From: Candidatus Blastococcus massiliensis AP3
GTDB taxonomy: Bacteria; Actinomycetota; Actinomycetes; Mycobacteriales; Geodermatophilaceae
NCBI RefSeq assembly: GCF_000582785.1
Contig: NZ_HG931173.1
Location: 12,369 to 57,663 of the forward strand
Direction: 5' to 3'
Length of the DNA stretch: 45,295 bases
Both the position numbers and the translations under genes were made by a program. Within the stretch, counting starts at the first letter, position 1; the number at the start of each line of letters is the position of its first letter. This document shows positions 18,550 through 26,447 of this stretch, piece by piece. Under the pieces are notes generated by a model, which did no database searches, was not told the DNA's origin, and was given only the letters and a program-made list of their open reading frames with translations.

Positions 18550-19203
18550 CTACCTCCGCCGGCCGACCAGCACGGTGTCCGGCACCGGGTTGCCCGTGCG
18601 GTGTGCCGCGTCCGGGTCACGGTCCCGGGTCTCGGTCACGATCCCGGCCCACTCCGCCGGGTCGAGCACCGCCGCGACGTCCTCGGCGGTGAAGAGCGCG
18701 CCGGCCTCGTGTGCGGAGGCGTGCCCGTGCCCCCACTGCTCGCCGTGCTGGTGACCCACGACGAGCAGCGTCCCGCCCGGGGCGACCGCGGCGGCCAGCC
18801 CCCGGAACATGGCCGCGCGGTCGGTCCAGGCGGCGTGCAGGTAGTGCGCTGTGACCAGGTCGAAGGCGCGCGCCGGCGGCGTCCAGGTGTCGAGGTCCTC
18901 GTGCCGCCAGTCGATCCGGTCGGCCAGACCGAGCTCGGCGGCCTTCGCGGCGCCCCGCTCCAGCGCGACGGGCGAGAAGTCGACCGCGGTGACCCGCCAT
19001 CCCCGGGAGGCCAGCCACAGGGCGTCGCCGCCCTCGCCCGCTCCCGCGTCCAGGGCGGTGCCGGGCACCAGGTCGCTCGCCTCGGCCACGAGCTGCCCGT
19101 TCGGCCGGCCGGTCCACACCGCGGCCGCCGACCGGTAGAGCTCGTCGTAGGAGTCGCGGGTGATCGCGGGCCGGCGCGCGGCCCCGTGCTCGTGCTCGCT
19201 CAT
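18550..19203 (-). CDS. Class I SAM-dependent methyltransferase
   Basis: This is a 217-residue Rossmann-fold methyltransferase. Motif I is ALDAGAGEGGDALWLASRGW (about residues 50-69), followed by VTAVDFSPVALERG, then DLVTAHYLHA and APGGTLLVVGHQHG. The sequence resembles the TehB/thiol-methyltransferase branch; the substrate is not determinable. Its ATG at 19201-19203 overlaps the TGA of the flavoprotein gene (ATGA), so the two are translated together. Fused flavoprotein-methyltransferase proteins of this type exist in other actinobacteria, by recollection, which supports a shared pathway. Confidence 0.87.
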   Translation of the reverse strand: MSEHEHGAARRPAITRDSYDELYRSAAAVWTGRPNGQLVAEASDLVPGTALDAGAGEGGDALWLASRGWRVTAVDFSPVALERGAAKAAELGLADRIDWRHEDLDTWTPPARAFDLVTAHYLHAAWTDRAAMFRGLAAAVAPGGTLLVVGHQHGEQWGHGHASAHEAGALFTAEDVAAVLDPAEWAGIVTETRDRDPDAAHRTGNPVPDTVLVGRRR

Positions 19204-20147
19204 GCCGCCACGCTCCGCTGTGCCTCCACCGCCCGCGCGGTGTCCTCCTCGATCAGGTCGGCGTTGATCATCGCCCCGGCGCGCAGCCCCTGCGCCGCGG
19301 CCACGATCACCTGCGCGCTCAGGTCACCGGCGTTCCCGGCCACCCAGACACCGGGGACCTCGGTGCGCCCCGTGGGGTCCGCCGGGAGGTGGGTGCCCAT
19401 CACCGCGCCGTGCGCCTCCATCGGCACCGGCGTCGTCCCGAGGTCGGCGACCAGCTCGGCGTTCGCGACCATCCGGGTGGCGACGACGACGGCGTCCCTG
19501 GAGACCAGCCCGCCGTCGGTCATCCGGACGTCGGCGCCGCCCTCCAGGCCCGCGACCTCGCCGCGCACGATCCGCACCCCGCGGGCCTCCAGCCGCTCGC
19601 GCTCCTCGGCCGTCGGCTCGGTGCCGGTGTGCACGAAGAGGACGACGTCGTCGGTCCACTGCCGCCAGAGCCCGGCGGCGTAGGCGCCCATCGGGCCGGT
19701 GCTCACGATGCCGACCGCCCGGCCGCGCACCTCCCACCCGTGGCAGTAGGGGCAGTGCAGCACCGTGCTCCCCCACCGCTCGACGACGCCGGGGAGCTCC
19801 GGCAGGTCGTCGGTCAGCCCGGTCGCCAGGAGCAGCCGGCGCGCGCGGACCTCGTCGCCGCCGTCGAGGTCGACGCGGAAACCGTCGTCCTCCCGCTGCA
19901 CCGCGCGCACCCGGCCGGGCAGGATCTGCCCTCCGTAGCTCGCCACCTCGTCCCGTCCGATCGCGTACAGCTCGGCCGGAGGCGTGCCCTCCCGGCCGAG
20001 GTAGTTGTGCACGTGCCCGGCCGGCGCGTTGCGGGGTTCGCCCGCGTCCACCACCAGCACGCTGCGCCGGGCGCGGGCCAGGGTGAGCGCTCCGCTCAGG
20101 CCTGCCGCGCCGCCTCCGATGACCACCACGTCGTACCGCTCGTCCAT
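19200..20147 (-). CDS. Thioredoxin-reductase-like FAD oxidoreductase with CPYC motif
   Basis: The 315-residue flavoprotein has the N-terminal FAD site VVVIGGGAAGLSGALTLARA, a redox pair in LHCPYCHGWEVRGRAVGIVS (CPYC at about residue 138), the NAD(P) site region, and a C-terminal FAD motif GVWVAGNAGDLSAQ. The Cys-pair and the His-Gly-(Tyr/Trp)-Glu after it are like those of dithiol oxidases such as GliT/HlmI and related proteins rather than classic TrxB. No thioredoxin gene is adjacent. The ATG at 20145-20147 is the start. The gene overlaps the methyltransferase downstream and is divergent from an XRE-cupin regulator. Confidence 0.88.
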   Translation of the reverse strand: MDERYDVVVIGGGAAGLSGALTLARARRSVLVVDAGEPRNAPAGHVHNYLGREGTPPAELYAIGRDEVASYGGQILPGRVRAVQREDDGFRVDLDGGDEVRARRLLLATGLTDDLPELPGVVERWGSTVLHCPYCHGWEVRGRAVGIVSTGPMGAYAAGLWRQWTDDVVLFVHTGTEPTAEERERLEARGVRIVRGEVAGLEGGADVRMTDGGLVSRDAVVVATRMVANAELVADLGTTPVPMEAHGAVMGTHLPADPTGRTEVPGVWVAGNAGDLSAQVIVAAAQGLRAGAMINADLIEEDTARAVEAQRSVAA

Positions 20148-20179
20148 GCCGACCACTGTCGACCCACTCCGACGAGTAT

Positions 20180-20195
20180 GGCAACCTTGGTTGCC
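20180..20195. promoter_or_regulatory. Perfect palindrome between the flavoprotein and XRE-cupin genes
   Basis: GGCAACC-TT-GGTTGCC is a perfect inverted repeat in the 60-base divergent region, with an extra half-site GGCA at 20201. Position and symmetry suggest the operator of the XRE-cupin regulator, controlling both itself and the flavoprotein-methyltransferase pair. Confidence 0.6.
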
Positions 20196-20208
20196 GAAGT
20201 GGCAAGCT

Positions 20209-20790
20209 ATGCCCATGACCGACGACGACGTCCTGCAGAACGTGGGGCACCGGCTGCGGGCGCTGCGCACCGAGCGCGGGGCCAGGCTGGCAGACGTGGC
20301 CGAGACGACCGGCATCTCGGTGAGCACGCTGTCCCGCCTGGAGTCGGGTGGACGCCGGCCGACCCTGGAACTGCTGCTCCCGCTGGCCCGCACCTACGGC
20401 GTCGCCATGGACGACCTCGTCGACACCCCGGCACCGGCCGACCCACGGGTGCACGGACGGCCGATCGTGCGAGAGGACGGGATGACGATGGTGCCGCTGT
20501 CCCGGCAGGCCGGCGGGATCCAGGCGCACAAGATGCTGCTCCCGGCGCGGTGGCGGGTGCAGGAGACCGACCAGAAGACGCACGAGGGCTACGAGTGGCT
20601 CTACGTGCTCTCCGGCCGGATCCGGCTGCTGCTCGGGCCGCGCGACTTCGTGCTCGGCCCCGGCGAGGTCGTGGAGTTCGACACCCGGGTGCCGCACACG
20701 TTCGGCAACCCGTTCCCGGAGCCGGCCGAGGCGCTGGTGCTGTTCGGCCCGCAGGGCGAGCGCATGCACGTCCGCGCCCGCCCCGCCTGA
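20209..20790 (+). CDS. XRE-family regulator with cupin sensor domain
   Basis: The product (193 residues from this start) has an N-terminal helix-turn-helix (about 15-70; LRALRTERGARLADVAETTG, SVSTLSRLESGGRRPTLELL). A C-terminal cupin follows (about 105-190; HEGYEWLYVLSGRIRLLLG, LGPGEVVEFDTRVPHTFGNP). The cupin is likely to bind a small ligand or metal. Two in-frame ATGs, 20209 and 20215, are equally possible. It is divergent from the flavoprotein-methyltransferase operon and probably autoregulates from the palindrome at 20180-20195. It ends 14 bases before a palindromic terminator-like element shared with nirD. Confidence 0.9.
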   Translation: MPMTDDDVLQNVGHRLRALRTERGARLADVAETTGISVSTLSRLESGGRRPTLELLLPLARTYGVAMDDLVDTPAPADPRVHGRPIVREDGMTMVPLSRQAGGIQAHKMLLPARWRVQETDQKTHEGYEWLYVLSGRIRLLLGPRDFVLGPGEVVEFDTRVPHTFGNPFPEPAEALVLFGPQGERMHVRARPA

Positions 20791-20804
20791 CCCGGCCCCG
20801 CCCT

Positions 20805-20828
20805 GGGACTTTCGGGCCCGAAAGTCCC
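20805..20828. terminator. 24-bp perfect palindrome between convergent genes
   Basis: The 12-base arm GGGACTTTCGGG is followed directly by its exact complement, with no spacer. It fills the gap between the XRE-cupin and nirD stops, and the nirD stop begins at the next base. It is probably a bidirectional terminator or RNA-end-protecting hairpin; there is no U-run on either side. Confidence 0.65.
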
Positions 20829-21176
20829 TCAGACGGTGACGACGAGGTCGCCGTCCTGCTCGCGGACGGGGTACAGCCGCAGCGGCCCCGCGGGCCCGGA
20901 CGAGGCGCCGTCGGACCACCGGTAGGCGTAGAGGTGCAGCGGGCAGACGAGCACGTCGACGTCGGTCTGCCCGTCGGCCAGCGGCCCGCCGGCGTGCGGG
21001 CAGGCCGCCTGGGTGGCGTGCAGCGAGCCGTCGCGCAGCCGGAAGACCGCGATCTGCACCCCGCCGGCGACGAAGGCGCGCCCCTCCCCCATCGGGATGT
21101 CGTCCAGCCGGCCGACCGTGTGCTCGGCGGCGGTGCGCTCGGTGGCGGAGGTGGCGCGCTCCTCGGTGACGCTCAT
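20829..21176 (-). CDS. nirD: Nitrite reductase small subunit (Rieske)
   Basis: This is the NirD subunit of assimilatory NADH nitrite reductase, 115 residues. The Rieske pattern is complete: CPHAGGPLADG and CPLHLYAYRW, giving Cys-x-His ... Cys-x-x-His for a [2Fe-2S] cluster. It begins MSVTEERATSATERTAAEHT, a longer N-terminus than some NirD proteins. The ATG at 21174-21176 overlaps the nirB TGA (ATGA). It is the last gene of the nasA-nirB-nirD operon. Confidence 0.95.
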   Translation of the reverse strand: MSVTEERATSATERTAAEHTVGRLDDIPMGEGRAFVAGGVQIAVFRLRDGSLHATQAACPHAGGPLADGQTDVDVLVCPLHLYAYRWSDGASSGPAGPLRLYPVREQDGDLVVTV

Positions 21177-23707
21177 CGGACCGGCACCTTCGGCAGCTCC
21201 ACCAGGGGCAGGGCGGGCCGGAACTGCCCTGGGGTGGCGGGGTCGGCCGCGTCCTGGCCCCACGGGTCGGTGTAGGCGTCGATCGAGCGCTGGATGCCGA
21301 CGTCGAGGTCGGCGCACAGCTCGTCGTCGGCCAGCACCGCCCTGATCGCCTCCAGCCCCACCCGCGGCACGAAGTCGTAGGTGCGCTCGAGCCAGTTGGC
21401 GTTCTCCCGGTAGTACTGCAGGAACCGGCTGGTCAGCGTCATCACCTCCTGCGCGGAGGACACCGTGGCCAGCAGGTCGCCCTTGCGCACGGTCGCGCCC
21501 GCGGCGCCGCCGACGTAGACCTCCCACTTCCCGCTGCCGACGGCGACGACGCCGACGTCCTTCACGTAGGCCTCGGCGCAGTTCCGCGGGCAGCCGACGA
21601 CGGCCATCTTGATCTTGGCCGGGCTCTCGATGCCCTGGAAACGCGTCTCCAGGTCGATGCCGAGCTGGGTGGAGTCGTCCAGCCCGAACCGGCAGAAGTC
21701 CGAGCCGACGCAGGTCTTCACCGTCCGCATGCTCTTGCCGTAGGCGTAGCCGCTCGGCATCCCGAGGTCGGACCACATCGCCGGCAGGTCCTCCTTGCGG
21801 ACGCCGAGCAGGTCGATCCGCTGCCCGCCGGTCACCTTGACCATCGGCACCTCGTACTTCTCGGCGACGTCGGCGATGCGGCGCAGCTGGGCCGGCGTGG
21901 TCACCCCGCCCTTCATCTGCGGGACGACGGAGAACGTGCCGTCGCGCTGGATGTTGGCGTGCACGCGGTCGTTGATGAACTCGCCGTCCTTCTGCGGCAC
22001 GAAGTCCGCACCCCAGATCAGCTTGAGCAGCGAGGTCAGGCCCATCTTCGACTTCGCGTCCTCCTTGCCTCCTGGGGCGAGGGCGGCGAAGACGGCGGAG
22101 ACGCTGCGCAGGTCCTGCGTGCGGATGGCGGCGGTGAGCTCGGGCTTGGCCAGCGGGATGCCCGGGACGTACCAGGAGGCGGAGGCGTCCTCCGCGACGT
22201 CGCCGTCGGCGGCCCACTCCACGATCTGCTTGACCAGGGACTTGCACGACCCGCAGCCCTTGCCGGCGCGCGTGCGGTCCATGACCGCCCCCACGCTGGC
22301 GCACCCGTCGGCGACCGCGCCGCAGATGTCGCCCTTGGAGACGCCGTTGCAGTTGCAGACCTGCGACTCCGCCGGCATCTCGGCCACGCCGACCTCGGCG
22401 ACGCCGTCGGAGAGGTCGACCAGCAGCCGGATGCGCTCCTCGGGCAGCGCGGTCCCGCGGTCGAAGGCCTGGGTGAGGAAGGCGACCTTGCGAGTGTCGC
22501 CGAGCAGGGTGGCGCCGACCAGCGCGTCGTCGCGGATGACCACCGACAGGTGCACCCCGCGCTTGGGCTCGGAGATCACCAGGAACTCGTCGTCGTCCCG
22601 CTCGGGGGTGGTCAGGCCCATGGTGGCGACGTCGACGCCGGCCACCTTCAGCTTGGTCGCCGTGCGGCTGCCGGTGTACTCGGCGTCGGGGTCGGTGCCG
22701 GTGAGGACGTCGGCGAGCACCTTCGCGTGCTCCCACGCCGGGGCGACCAGGCCGTAGACCGAGCCGCGGTGCTGCGCGCACTCCCCGATCGCGTAGACGT
22801 CCGGGTCGTCGGTGCGCAGCTGGTCGTCGACGACGATGCCGCGCTCCACCTCCAGGCCCGACCGGACGGCGACGTCGGTGTGCGGGCGCACCCCCGCGGC
22901 GACCACCAGCAGGTCGCAGTCCAGCCGCCGGCCGTCCTTGAGCAGCACGCCCTCGACGGAGTCGGTGCCCAGGACCTCGGTCGCCAGGACGTCGAGGTGC
23001 ACCGTGATGCCGAAGGACTCGACGCTCTTCTTCAGGATGGCGCCGGCCTCGGCGTCCAGCTGGGCGTTCATCAGCCACGGCATCGCGTGCACGAGATCGA
23101 CCTGCAGGCCGTGCCCCTGCAGCGCGCGGGCCGCCTCCAGCCCCAGCAGCCCACCGCCCATGACCACCGCGCGGGTGCAGCGGCCGGTGGCCTCGAGCAT
23201 CGCCCGCGTCTCGTCGATGGTGCGGAAGCCGTACACGCCGGGCAGCAGCGAGCCGTCCTCCCGGCGCACGCCGGTCATCGGGGGCACGAAGGAGTAGCTG
23301 CCCGTGGCCAGGACCAGGTGGTCGTAGGGGGTCACCGAGCCGTCGTCGGCGTGCACCTGCTTGGCCGCGGTGTCGATCCGCTCGACCCGGACGCCGGCAC
23401 GCAGGCTCACCCCGTTGTCGGCGTACCACTCGTGGCTGTTGAGGACGATCTCGTCCTCGTGCGACTCCCCGGCCAGCACCGGCGAGAGCATGATCCGGTT
23501 GTAGTTGCCGTGCGGTTCGTCGCCGAGGACGGTGATGCAGAACTGCTCGTCCCCGCCGCGCTCGAGCACCTCCTCGACGAAGCGGGCACCGGCCATGCCG
23601 TTGCCCACCACGACCAGGCGGCTGCGCGTCTCGAGCCCGTCGTCCATCCGCAGCGTCGTCACGCCGCCGGGGCGCCCGCCGAGGACCCTGATCTCGGACC
23701 CGCGCAT
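21173..23707 (-). CDS. nirB: Nitrite reductase large subunit
   Basis: This is the cytoplasmic NAD(P)H nitrite reductase large chain, 844 residues, normal length, reducing nitrite to ammonium. Domains: FAD/NAD (about 18-320; RLVVVGNGMAGARFVEEVLE, VVMGGGLLGLEAARALQGHG), a BFD-like [2Fe-2S] region (CNCNGVSKGDI and GCGSCKSLV), a ferredoxin-like sulfite/nitrite reductase domain, and the sirohaem/[4Fe-4S] site (TCVGSDFCRFG and VVGCPRNCAEA). The ATG at 23705-23707 overlaps the nasA stop as TGATG; a second ATG at 23647 would drop 20 residues. The coupling with nasA upstream and nirD downstream makes one operon. Confidence 0.97.
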   Translation of the reverse strand: MRGSEIRVLGGRPGGVTTLRMDDGLETRSRLVVVGNGMAGARFVEEVLERGGDEQFCITVLGDEPHGNYNRIMLSPVLAGESHEDEIVLNSHEWYADNGVSLRAGVRVERIDTAAKQVHADDGSVTPYDHLVLATGSYSFVPPMTGVRREDGSLLPGVYGFRTIDETRAMLEATGRCTRAVVMGGGLLGLEAARALQGHGLQVDLVHAMPWLMNAQLDAEAGAILKKSVESFGITVHLDVLATEVLGTDSVEGVLLKDGRRLDCDLLVVAAGVRPHTDVAVRSGLEVERGIVVDDQLRTDDPDVYAIGECAQHRGSVYGLVAPAWEHAKVLADVLTGTDPDAEYTGSRTATKLKVAGVDVATMGLTTPERDDDEFLVISEPKRGVHLSVVIRDDALVGATLLGDTRKVAFLTQAFDRGTALPEERIRLLVDLSDGVAEVGVAEMPAESQVCNCNGVSKGDICGAVADGCASVGAVMDRTRAGKGCGSCKSLVKQIVEWAADGDVAEDASASWYVPGIPLAKPELTAAIRTQDLRSVSAVFAALAPGGKEDAKSKMGLTSLLKLIWGADFVPQKDGEFINDRVHANIQRDGTFSVVPQMKGGVTTPAQLRRIADVAEKYEVPMVKVTGGQRIDLLGVRKEDLPAMWSDLGMPSGYAYGKSMRTVKTCVGSDFCRFGLDDSTQLGIDLETRFQGIESPAKIKMAVVGCPRNCAEAYVKDVGVVAVGSGKWEVYVGGAAGATVRKGDLLATVSSAQEVMTLTSRFLQYYRENANWLERTYDFVPRVGLEAIRAVLADDELCADLDVGIQRSIDAYTDPWGQDAADPATPGQFRPALPLVELPKVPVR

Positions 23708-24054
23708 CAGACCTCCACCAGACCCAGGTCGACCACGAGCTCGCCGGTGACGCCCTCGGGGGCGGCGGCGTGCAGCTCGATCACCGAGCCGCCCGGCAAG
23801 TCCTCGACCACCCGCAGCGGCACGTGGGTGTCGCCCTTCGCGCCCACCGGGAACCAGCGCATCGGCTCGCCGTCGCGCAGCAGCAGCAGGTACACGAGCT
23901 CGGCGGTGGAGTTGCCGGCGCGCAGGTACAGCGCCTGGGCCGAGCACCCCGCCGGCACGGTGTAGCGCAGCGCGGGGTCCACCGGCCCGGGCTTGGTCAG
24001 CCCCTCCCCGGTGATCGGGTAGACGCCTTGCAGGAATCGGGGCGTGCTTTTCAC
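23707..24054 (-). CDS. Possible internal start: separate 115-residue product of the nasA C-terminal domain
   Basis: Inside nasA, in frame, GAAGGAG is followed by seven bases and GTG AAA AGC (24052-24054), a near-ideal initiation site in the middle of an open frame. Translation from it would give a small soluble protein of mostly beta strands (VKSTPRFLQGVYPIT ... GELVVDLGLVEV). By recollection, similar small unannotated proteins occur as separate genes beside nitrate/nitrite reductases in actinobacteria. I infer that a stand-alone gene has become fused to nasA while keeping its own start. Whether both forms are made is not known. Confidence 0.5.
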   Translation of the reverse strand: MKSTPRFLQGVYPITGEGLTKPGPVDPALRYTVPAGCSAQALYLRAGNSTAELVYLLLLRDGEPMRWFPVGAKGDTHVPLRVVEDLPGGSVIELHAAAPEGVTGELVVDLGLVEV

Positions 24055-26295
24055 GGACGTGCTCCTTCTGCTCCGGGCGGGGGGCCGGGGTCGGACGGAC
24101 GTGGTCGGCTGCGAGGCGCGCGGCTGCGGCTGGTCGGCCGGTTCCGGAGGGCTGATGCGCTCCTCGGGGCCACCGATGCGGACGACGGCGACGGCGCACA
24201 CCTTGAAGGCGGGCATCTTCGACGTCGGGTCGAGAGCCGGGTCGGTGAGCGCGTTGGCGCTGGATCCACCGCCCCAGTGGAAGGGCGCGAAGACGACGTC
24301 GGGGCGGACGGCGTCGGTCACCAGCGCGGTGAAGCGGGCCCGGCCGCGGCGGGTGGCCAGCTCGACGACGTCGTCGTGCGCGATGCCCAGCCGCCGCGCC
24401 AGGTCGGGGTGCAGCTCGGCGCGCGGCGTGGCCGCGAGCAGCTGGAGGCTGCGGGACCGCCGCGTCTGCGTGCCGGACTGGTACTGCGCCAGCACCCGCC
24501 CGGTGGTGAGCACGTAGGGGTACTCCTCGTCGGGCCGCTCGTGGGCCTCCACGTGCTCGACCCGCAGGAAGCGGGCCCGGCCGTCGGGGGTGGCGAACCG
24601 CTCGGTGAACAGCCGCGGCGTGCCGGGGTGCCCGTCCGCGGGACAGGGCCAGAAGACGCCGTCCTCCGCGTCGATGCGCTCGTAGCTGATGCCCGAGTAG
24701 TCGGCGGCTCCCCCGGCGCTGGCCCGCCGGAGCTCCTCGAAGACGGTCTCGGGGTCGCCGCTGAACTTCTCCCCCGCGCCGAGGCGCGCGGCCAGCGTCG
24801 CGAGCAGCTTCAGGTCGTCGGGCACCCCGGCGGGCGGGTCCAGCGCCCGCCGGCGGCGGATCACCCGCCCCTCGAGGTTGGTCATGGTGCCCTCCTCCTC
24901 CGCCCACATGGCGCTGGGGAGGACGACGTCGGCGAGCTCGGCGGTCTCGGAGAGGAAGAAGTCGCTGACCACGAGGAAGTCCAGGTCGCGCAGCCGGCTG
25001 ATGACGCGGCGGGCGTCGGGGGCGCTGACCGCCACGTTCGACGCCAGCACGAGCAGGGTCCGGACTCCGCCGTGGGCGCCGATGGCGTCCAGCAGCTCGA
25101 ACGCCGACTTCCCCGGCACCGGCAGGTCGTCGGGATCGATGCCCCAGACGGCGGCGACGTGCGCCCGGGCCGCGGGGTCGGCCAGCGAGCGGTAGCCGGG
25201 CAGCTGGTCGGCCTTCTGCCCGTGCTCCCTGCCGCCCTGCCCGTTGCCCTGGCCGGTGACGGTGCCCCAGCCGCTGCCCGGGCGGCCGGGCAGGCCCAGC
25301 GCGAGGGCGAGGTTGATCCAGGCCTGAGCGGTGTCGGTGCCGCTGCGGTGCTGCTCGGCCCCGCGCGCGGTGAGGACGATCGCCTTCTCCGCCCGGGCGA
25401 GGGCGAACGCGGTGCGCCGCTGGTGGTCGACCGGCACGCCGGTGAGCCGCTCGACCCGGTCGGGCCAGTAGGCGGCGACGCCGTCCCGGACCGCCGCGAA
25501 CCCGGTCGTGCGTGCGGCGACGTACTCCTCGTCGACCAGCCCCTCGGCGATCGCGATGTGCAGCAGCCCGTTGGCCAGCGCCAGGTCCGTCCCGGGCAGC
25601 GGCTGCAGGTGGAGCGCGGCCGCCCGCGCGGTGGCGGTGCGGCGGGGGTCGACCACGATGTGCTGGGCGCCCCGCTCCCGGCCGGCGTCGAACCACTGCA
25701 TCGCCGGCGGCATCGTGTCGGCGGGGTTGGACCCGACCAGGACGACGACGTCGGCCTCGGCGATGTCGGACAGCGGGAACGGCATGCCGCGGTCCAGGCC
25801 GAAGGCGCGGTTGGCCGCCCCCGCCGCCGAGCTCATGCAGAACCGGCCGTTGTAGTCGATGGCACTCGTGCGCAGCGCGACGCGGGCGAACTTGCCGAAC
25901 TGGTAGGCCTGCTCGTTGGTCAGCGATCCGCCGCCGAAGCAGCCGACGGCGTCGCGGCCGTGGCGGCGCTGGGTGCGCCGGATCGCCTCGACGACCCGGG
26001 CCAGGGCGTCGTCCCACGTGCTCTCGACCAGCGGGCTGGTGCGGTCGCCGGGAACGGCGCGCACCAGCGGCCGGGTGAGCCGCTCGGGGTGGTCGAGCAG
26101 CTCGACGGACGACCAGCCCTTCGAGCACAGCCCGCCGCGGTTGGTCGGGAAGTCCAGCGGCACGAGCGACGGCGGCCGGTCCCCCGCCGTCACCGCCATG
26201 CCGCACTGCAGCGAGCAGTACGGGCAGTGCGTCGCCGTCGTCCGCACCGTGCCGGCACCGGACCCGGCGGACTCGGGGACGACGGCGGCGGGCAC
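23707..26295 (-). CDS. nasA: Assimilatory nitrate reductase with an extra C-terminal domain
   Basis: This is a molybdopterin oxidoreductase that reduces nitrate to nitrite, 862 residues. The N-terminal [4Fe-4S] motif is HCPYCSLQCG ... GGLCSKG. The probable Mo-ligand cysteine is in NGRFCMSSAAGA. The MGD-binding region has QGNGQGGREHGQKADQLPGY. The core ends near residue 705; a Pro/Arg-rich linker (about 706-745) then joins a 115-residue domain beginning KSTPRFLQGVYPITGEGL, with no stop between. That domain has its own ribosome site and GTG at 24052-24054. The start is GTG at 26293-26295; a second GTG 16 codons on is possible. It is the first gene of the operon with nirB and nirD. Confidence 0.93.
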   Translation of the reverse strand: MPAAVVPESAGSGAGTVRTTATHCPYCSLQCGMAVTAGDRPPSLVPLDFPTNRGGLCSKGWSSVELLDHPERLTRPLVRAVPGDRTSPLVESTWDDALARVVEAIRRTQRRHGRDAVGCFGGGSLTNEQAYQFGKFARVALRTSAIDYNGRFCMSSAAGAANRAFGLDRGMPFPLSDIAEADVVVLVGSNPADTMPPAMQWFDAGRERGAQHIVVDPRRTATARAAALHLQPLPGTDLALANGLLHIAIAEGLVDEEYVAARTTGFAAVRDGVAAYWPDRVERLTGVPVDHQRRTAFALARAEKAIVLTARGAEQHRSGTDTAQAWINLALALGLPGRPGSGWGTVTGQGNGQGGREHGQKADQLPGYRSLADPAARAHVAAVWGIDPDDLPVPGKSAFELLDAIGAHGGVRTLLVLASNVAVSAPDARRVISRLRDLDFLVVSDFFLSETAELADVVLPSAMWAEEEGTMTNLEGRVIRRRRALDPPAGVPDDLKLLATLAARLGAGEKFSGDPETVFEELRRASAGGAADYSGISYERIDAEDGVFWPCPADGHPGTPRLFTERFATPDGRARFLRVEHVEAHERPDEEYPYVLTTGRVLAQYQSGTQTRRSRSLQLLAATPRAELHPDLARRLGIAHDDVVELATRRGRARFTALVTDAVRPDVVFAPFHWGGGSSANALTDPALDPTSKMPAFKVCAVAVVRIGGPEERISPPEPADQPQPRASQPTTSVRPRPPARSRRSTSVKSTPRFLQGVYPITGEGLTKPGPVDPALRYTVPAGCSAQALYLRAGNSTAELVYLLLLRDGEPMRWFPVGAKGDTHVPLRVVEDLPGGSVIELHAAAPEGVTGELVVDLGLVEV

Positions 26296-26447
26296 GCATC
26301 GAGACTCGGCGGAGGTCGTTTCCCCTCGTGCACGGCGACGTCAACGCTGGGTGCACAGGACCTCACACGACGCCGCCCGACGCGGTGAGCGGGCCGGGGT
26401 GCACGATCGTCCCGGGGGCCAGTCGGACCGAGAGAAGGAGAGCGCCC

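Noticed and set aside
21173-26356. 1727-codon open frame through nasA and nirB
   Set aside because: Its first half is a wrong-frame reading of nasA; the true NirB begins at 23707, in overlap with the nasA stop.
23765-26388. Long plus-strand frame opposite nasA
   Set aside because: Shadow of the molybdoenzyme gene; no family features.
26300-26447. GlnR box before nasA
   Set aside because: On the nasA strand GCACGAGGGGAAAC has one half that fits, but spacing is off and the second half is missing, so I did not list it as a feature.
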